Source of the DNA: Bacteroidales bacterium | Lineage (GTDB): Bacteria > Bacteroidota > Bacteroidia > Bacteroidales > UBA7960 | Direction: 5' to 3' | Length of the DNA: 42,069 nt | NCBI GenBank assembly: GCA_007120085.1 | Contig: SKOK01000108.1 | Location: 1 to 42,069 of the forward strand | Part shown: piece by piece, positions 38,106-42,069 of the stretch | Numbering within the stretch: position 1 is the first letter of the stretch | How the letters are laid out: each line of letters opens with the position of its first letter | Notes under the pieces: generated by a model | The model's database searches: none | What the model saw: the letters and a program-made list of their open reading frames with translations, nothing else | Told to the model about the DNA's origin: nothing | Program-made: the position numbers and the translations under genes

Positions 38106-40036
38106 ATCTTCCAGCCCAACAGATTCCAGAAATGGAGTTGCCAAATACTAATTATGAAGAGTAAGGTTGCGAAGCTGTAGAATAACCGGCTCGCAGCGCG
38201 GATATTGGGGGTTTTCCACACGACAAGGCTATTCCAGATCATCAATAATATAAAGGGAATCGCTGCCAAGGGAAAAAACAGTGCAATACGCATTGCCTTC
38301 GGTATCCCAAATACAATATCCGTGCCGCTGCTACTTGATACTATGATCAGCACTAAAAAGATCATAAAAAACAAAGCAGCAAAAAAGGCAGTAACCTTGG
38401 TGAAAGGAGGTAGTGGATGCGGTGTACGTGGGGTTTTGTCATACCTCCTTCTAATGAAATACATCCATGGCCAGGCCAGAAGAATAAACAAGCTTACGAC
38501 TATTGTGAGGGCGAGTAACAGCAGATGCAGTCCAGGTTCGTATATGGTTTTCATTCTGTCGAAAGCGAGTATTGGGAGGTTGCTGATGTACATTTTCTCA
38601 GCTTTTCCTTTGTCTGAAAGGTCAAAGGCTATAAAAATGTTGTCGGAAGCAATGTAAAAGCTTGTGCTATCGACCGGGGCCATTTTTTTCAGCTCTCCTT
38701 CAAAATCTTTTATGGCGAGAGATGTATTGTCAAGGCTTATTTCCAAGGTGTTCATAAAGCCGATCAATTTAAGCAGATCCGTGTGCGGGCGGCGGTTAGG
38801 AATGTATTTTCCCGTAAAACCTGCCAGGTATTCTTCGGTGAGATGCATCGGCTCGGGCTGTGTTTCCGGTGCAGGAAAAAACCGTTTGACAAACTGGGTG
38901 ATTACGTCAACATAAGTGCTTCCACCGCTCTCGCTGTTGAACGACATGAACACACCTGTTTCATATTCAGGGAAAAGGGCCAGCAGTGAGTGAAAAAGGA
39001 AGGTGTTGCCCCCATGACCAATGATCTGAACATGGGGCATGCTAATATCCATAAAACCGTGAAGAGCCGGATTCATAAACGGAGCATGCTGAAGTACAGG
39101 TTGTTTCATTATGGCATATGTTGCAGAGTCCATCAGGCTGATGGTGTCTTTTCTGGCATTGTTGAGCAAGGCATCCATAAATATGAGCATATCTTTCGCG
39201 GTGGTACTTGCGCCACCTGCACCTGCCATTGGAACGACCTCAAAGCCCTGGGCCTCAAAACGGCCGTTGCGGAATGCGTATCCATTCGACATATGCGTCT
39301 TCAGTTTGTCAGGAATGGGTTGCCTGAAAGTTGTAGAGCGCATACCCAGCGGCTCCAGGATGTTTTCTTCCACATACTCTTCAAAAGCTTTGCCAGAAAC
39401 GAGTTCGACAAGATATTGAGCCAGGCCGGTTCCGTGGTTGCTATATGCTGCCTCCTGCAAGGGCGGGAAAATCCTTTTGGGTATGTTATTTTGAAAAATT
39501 TGTTCCAGTGGAGGTATGGGGGCATCTTCGCGGATGAAAAGCTCCAGCAGGATGTCTTCAAAGCCGGGTGTGTGCGATAAGATGCTGCGTAACGTAATGG
39601 GTTCTTCGAAGGTATCCGGAATCGAGAAGGCGGAAACGTAAGCATTGATGTCGGTGTCCAGATCGAGTCTTCCTTGTTCAACTTGTTGCATGACAGCTAT
39701 CCAGGTGAAAAGCTTTGAAATGGAACCAATGCGAAAAATGCTTGTTTCGGGATCAACCTTAATTTTTCTTTCCACGTCTGCATAGCCATAGCCCTTGAGT
39801 AAAAGTGTTTCGCCCCTGTGCATGATGCCCAAGGTGGCACCGGCAATTTTTTGCTTGTCCATGTAGGCCAGGATGATGCCTTCCATGAAGGCTTCCAGTT
39901 CGCCAATATTTTCCAGGTTGTGGGCTTGCAGATCAGTGGTTTGCTGCTGGTTGGCATGGCCGGAAACGCCCGGCAGGCATGTGACCATGATCATGAATAA
40001 AAAAGCAGGCAGAAGTTTGCCATTTATATATCGCAT
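38102..40036 (-). CDS. Serine hydrolase (class C beta-lactamase-like) with C-terminal TM region
   Basis: FRIGSISKLFTWIAVMQQVEQGRLDLD (SxxK), YSNHGTGLAQYLVELVSG (YxN), HGGNTFLF. Confidence 0.9.
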   Translation of the reverse strand: MRYINGKLLPAFLFMIMVTCLPGVSGHANQQQTTDLQAHNLENIGELEAFMEGIILAYMDKQKIAGATLGIMHRGETLLLKGYGYADVERKIKVDPETSIFRIGSISKLFTWIAVMQQVEQGRLDLDTDINAYVSAFSIPDTFEEPITLRSILSHTPGFEDILLELFIREDAPIPPLEQIFQNNIPKRIFPPLQEAAYSNHGTGLAQYLVELVSGKAFEEYVEENILEPLGMRSTTFRQPIPDKLKTHMSNGYAFRNGRFEAQGFEVVPMAGAGGASTTAKDMLIFMDALLNNARKDTISLMDSATYAIMKQPVLQHAPFMNPALHGFMDISMPHVQIIGHGGNTFLFHSLLALFPEYETGVFMSFNSESGGSTYVDVITQFVKRFFPAPETQPEPMHLTEEYLAGFTGKYIPNRRPHTDLLKLIGFMNTLEISLDNTSLAIKDFEGELKKMAPVDSTSFYIASDNIFIAFDLSDKGKAEKMYISNLPILAFDRMKTIYEPGLHLLLLALTIVVSLFILLAWPWMYFIRRRYDKTPRTPHPLPPFTKVTAFFAALFFMIFLVLIIVSSSSGTDIVFGIPKAMRIALFFPLAAIPFILLMIWNSLVVWKTPNIRAASRLFYSFATLLFIISIWQLHFWNLLGWKI

Positions 40037-40225
40037 AGGATAATAATTTGTCGATTAGGACTGTAAAATTAGCAAAGCTTGTTGAAACAAGATTGTTCTA
40101 AAGTAAAAATAATCATTTTATTAACATATTTATAGAAATCCCATTCGAACTTATTCAAGCGGCGAAATATGTTTTTTCAAAAATTGGAAGAGAAAGGCCT
40201 GGAGGAGAAGCTGAAGTTGCAGATG

Positions 40226-40417
40226 TTAGAGTTCAACTTTGCCGTTGATCTTTTCGAGCATCAGGTAAATTTCATCTACGCAGCCTCCGCACATCGTGCC
40301 GGCGGTTGTTGCATCGCCAACGTCTTCAATGGTTTTGAGCTGTTGTTCGCGTATGGCTTTTTCTACCTCGCCATAGCTTATCTCGTTGCAGGTGCAAATG
40401 ATGGTGTCTGGGTTCAT
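40226..40417 (-). CDS. BFD-like [2Fe-2S]-binding protein
   Basis: MNPDTIICTCNEISYGEVEKAIREQQLKTIEDVGDATTAGTMCGGCVDEIYLML (CxC..CxxC); the alternative ATG at 40432 lies inside the heptad array. Confidence 0.85.
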   Translation of the reverse strand: MNPDTIICTCNEISYGEVEKAIREQQLKTIEDVGDATTAGTMCGGCVDEIYLMLEKINGKVEL

Positions 40418-40508
40418 AGGCTTATGGTTCATTGTTACGGGTTTCTGGTTACGGGTTTCTGGTTTCTAATTTCTAATTTTTGGTTGATGGTTTCTGATCG
40501 ATGATGTT
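40418..40508. repeat. Degenerate heptanucleotide tandem array, 13 in-phase units
   Basis: aggctta tggttca ttgttac gggtttc tggttac gggtttc tggtttc taatttc taatttt tggttga tggtttc tgatcga tgatgtt. Confidence 0.85.
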
Positions 40509-40532
40509 TTTCCTTTGAGGCGCGACTGTATT

Positions 40533-40550
40533 GGCCGGGCTTGACCGGCC
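40533..40550. repeat. Mini-hairpin GGCCGG-GCTTGA-CCGGCC
   Basis: Perfect 6-bp stem (7 with flanking T-A); loop is the reverse complement of the loop at 14988-14993. Confidence 0.9.
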
Positions 40551-40579
40551 AGCAAAATAACCCAGGGTGTGCTGTAGGC

Positions 40580-40597
40580 GACGACACTGGGGTCGTC
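40580..40597. repeat. Mini-hairpin GACGAC-ACTGGG-GTCGTC
   Basis: Perfect 6-bp stem and 6-nt loop, same geometry as the GCTTGA hairpins. Confidence 0.85.
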
Positions 40598-40658
40598 CGC
40601 AATCAAAAAGGCGGTGGCCACAATGCGGTAATGACATAATGTTCTTTATTCATTGTTT

Positions 40659-40707
40659 TTTTGCGCTCTTTGCGAGGAACAAAAAATTCCACGCAAAGGC
40701 CGCAAAA
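40659..40707. repeat. Imperfect 21-bp inverted repeat built of CTTTGCG/CGCAAAG modules
   Basis: TTTTGCGCTCTTTGCGAGGAA (40659-40679) vs TTCCACGCAAAGGCCGCAAAA (40687-40707), 18/21 complementary; further CGCAAAG at 40716-40722. Confidence 0.8.
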
Positions 40708-40794
40708 GTTTCTCACGCAAAGGTGTCATTAGTAGTCCCTCAGTATGAGCAAAATACAGCTCGAGATCAAATAACTTCAAAAACAAGTTACATA

Positions 40795-40863
40795 AGAGCG
40801 ATAGCGAAGAATCTCTCAGCCCAAACAAATCCTTCACTCCGCTATGCTCCATTCAGGATGACA
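40795..40863 (-). repeat. TGTCATCCTGA...GAAGGAT...GAGATTCTTCGCT-type intergenic repeat
   Basis: Minus-strand sequence TGTCATCCTGAATGGAGCATAGCGGAGTGAAGGATTTGTTTGGGCTGAGAGATTCTTCGCTATCGCTCT; internal imperfect arms at 40803-40812 and 40829-40838. Confidence 0.75.
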
Positions 40864-40970
40864 ATCTGCCGCGAACCTTCCAGCTTCCAGCTTCGGGCTA
40901 ACAAGATTTCCGGGGTAAAAATACAAATTATTTATCGGCGGCTTTCACTGCCAGGGTCATTAAATACTTG

Positions 40971-41900
40971 TCATATCCATTCTTCTTTGATCACTTCGCC
41001 TTGCAGACTTACTGTTATGGCTTTAACCGGCACTTTTCGGTTTGCTCTTTCGCTGGCCAGTTGTGCCATTTGCAGCAATCCTGAGCAGCAGGGTACCTGC
41101 ATTTTCATTACGGTTAACGTATTGATGCTGGCATCGTTGATCATTGCAGTCAGTTTGTCAATATAAACTTCTTTGCCCTGATCAAGCTTCGGGCAGGCAA
41201 TCGCCAGGCCCTTCCCTGCCAAATATTTGCTGTGAAAATTGCCCATCGAAAAAGCTACGCAGTCGGCAGCTAACAACACATCCGCATTTTGAAAATATGG
41301 GGCTTGCGGGTTGAGCAGATGAAGCTGCACAGGCCACTGCCTGAGCATGGAGCTTTGCTCTGTTTGGTTGTTTACCTCCACCGCCCTCGCAGGCTTTTCA
41401 AAATCCATCATTTGGGATCCGGGACAACCGCCAAAATGAACCTGACCATTCTTTAAGGATCTTTTAATATCATTATCAGTAACTTGCGAAGTGCCTTCGT
41501 GATCTTGTTTGCTCATAATGGGATTATTGTTAAATGGTTTTAGTTTCGTTAGGTTTACCTTGAGCTTGTGCTCTTTGATGTATTGTATGCCTTGTTCCAC
41601 AAATTCTGTTTGCAGATGGTCAATTAAATGGTTAAGGTGTGCGATTACGGTAGCTTCACCTTTTGGTGAAATCCTTTCCATTACTTTGTATTCGTCATAA
41701 GGTTCGGCCTCTCTTTCTTCGAGCGTGATGGCCGCAACCGGGCATTCGGGGATGCAAGCCCCCAGTCCGTCGCAATACAGGTCGCTGATCATGCGTGCTT
41801 TTCCGTCAATCAGCTGCAAGGCGCCCTCGTGGCAGCCCTCAACGCAAAGACCACATCCGTTGCAGAGGTCTTCGTCTATTTTAATTATGGTTCGTTTCAT
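40971..41900 (-). CDS. 4Fe-4S dicluster ferredoxin-type iron-sulfur protein
   Basis: CNGCGLCVEGCHEGALQ and CDGLGACIPECPVAAI; C-terminal cysteines in FGGCPGSQMMDF, ADCVAFSMGNFHSKYLAGKGLAIACPKLD, PCCSGLLQMA. Confidence 0.88.
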   Translation of the reverse strand: MKRTIIKIDEDLCNGCGLCVEGCHEGALQLIDGKARMISDLYCDGLGACIPECPVAAITLEEREAEPYDEYKVMERISPKGEATVIAHLNHLIDHLQTEFVEQGIQYIKEHKLKVNLTKLKPFNNNPIMSKQDHEGTSQVTDNDIKRSLKNGQVHFGGCPGSQMMDFEKPARAVEVNNQTEQSSMLRQWPVQLHLLNPQAPYFQNADVLLAADCVAFSMGNFHSKYLAGKGLAIACPKLDQGKEVYIDKLTAMINDASINTLTVMKMQVPCCSGLLQMAQLASERANRKVPVKAITVSLQGEVIKEEWI

Positions 41901-41977
41901 TGGTTCATAGTTTATGGTTCATGGTTGCTGGTTGCTGGTTACTGGTTTCTGGTTTCTGGTTTCTGGTTACTGGTTAC
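41901..41977. repeat. Heptanucleotide tandem array, 11 in-phase units (TGGTTNC)
   Basis: tggttca tagttta tggttca tggttgc tggttgc tggttac tggtttc tggtttc tggtttc tggttac tggttac; abuts the ferredoxin ATG (41898-41900). Confidence 0.95.
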
Positions 41978-42069
41978 GGCCGAGATAAATACATCCGTTT
42001 TTTCCGGCAACAAGATGGGCAACGGCGCGGGTGATCTTGCGCGTCACAAATGTCTCACCCCGCCGCGGG
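41967..42069 (-). pseudogene. gmd: Truncated GDP-mannose 4,6-dehydratase: …[33 protein letters not shown]
   Basis: Hand translation of the minus strand from the window edge; matches the conserved GMD segment (E. coli: [46 protein letters not shown]) and then reads into the heptad array, where TAA (41967-41969) stops it. Confidence 0.8.

Noticed and set aside
38990-39580. 196-aa ORF on + strand
   Set aside because: Antisense to the well-supported serine hydrolase gene.
40646-40852. 68-aa ORF on - strand (MEHSGVKDLFGLRDSSLS…)
   Set aside because: Is a translation of the GTCATCCTGA/GAAGGAT and CTTTGCG repeats, not an independent gene.
40567-41166. 199-aa ORF on + strand spanning the repeat island
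   Set aside because: Runs through inverted repeats and into antisense of the ferredoxin gene; composition not protein-like.

Overview
The window is a contiguous chromosomal segment from a Bacteroidetes/Bacteroidales-like organism. The assignment rests on RpoD proteins starting MRQLKI..., DUF4295, DUF5606 and DUF5916 genes, and TAnnTTTG promoter boxes. It is mostly housekeeping genes: rpmG-DUF4295-ftsY-rimO; phosphohexomutase, mltG and dapF; degP and rpoD; pyrD, purB, yidC and pyrG; rpe; a second RpoD-like sigma factor beside pnp-rpsO; and Fe-S protein genes near the right end. I found no CRISPR array, prophage, IS transposase, rRNA, tRNA, toxin-antitoxin system or recognisable defence cassette. 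The unusual material is between genes. (1) Three heptanucleotide tandem arrays (55-187, 40418-40508, 41901-41977) sit flush against coding boundaries. The right-most one follows a truncated GDP-mannose 4,6-dehydratase (gmd) reading frame that takes its last codons and stop from the array, so these arrays may mark or be seeded at rearrangement or repair junctions. (2) A family of 18-nt mini-hairpins (6-bp stem, 6-nt loop) occurs at 14982, 15013, 40533 and 40580. Three share the loop GCTTGA/TCAAGC, and the stem differs with compensatory changes. (3) A composite repeat island at 40418-40863 holds at least four different intergenic repeat types. I also note two RpoD-type sigma paralogs in one window, a DUF2007-USP-USP fusion, a 37-bp convergent gene overlap, and several structured intergenic regions. 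All calls come from reading the sequence; no database search was run.
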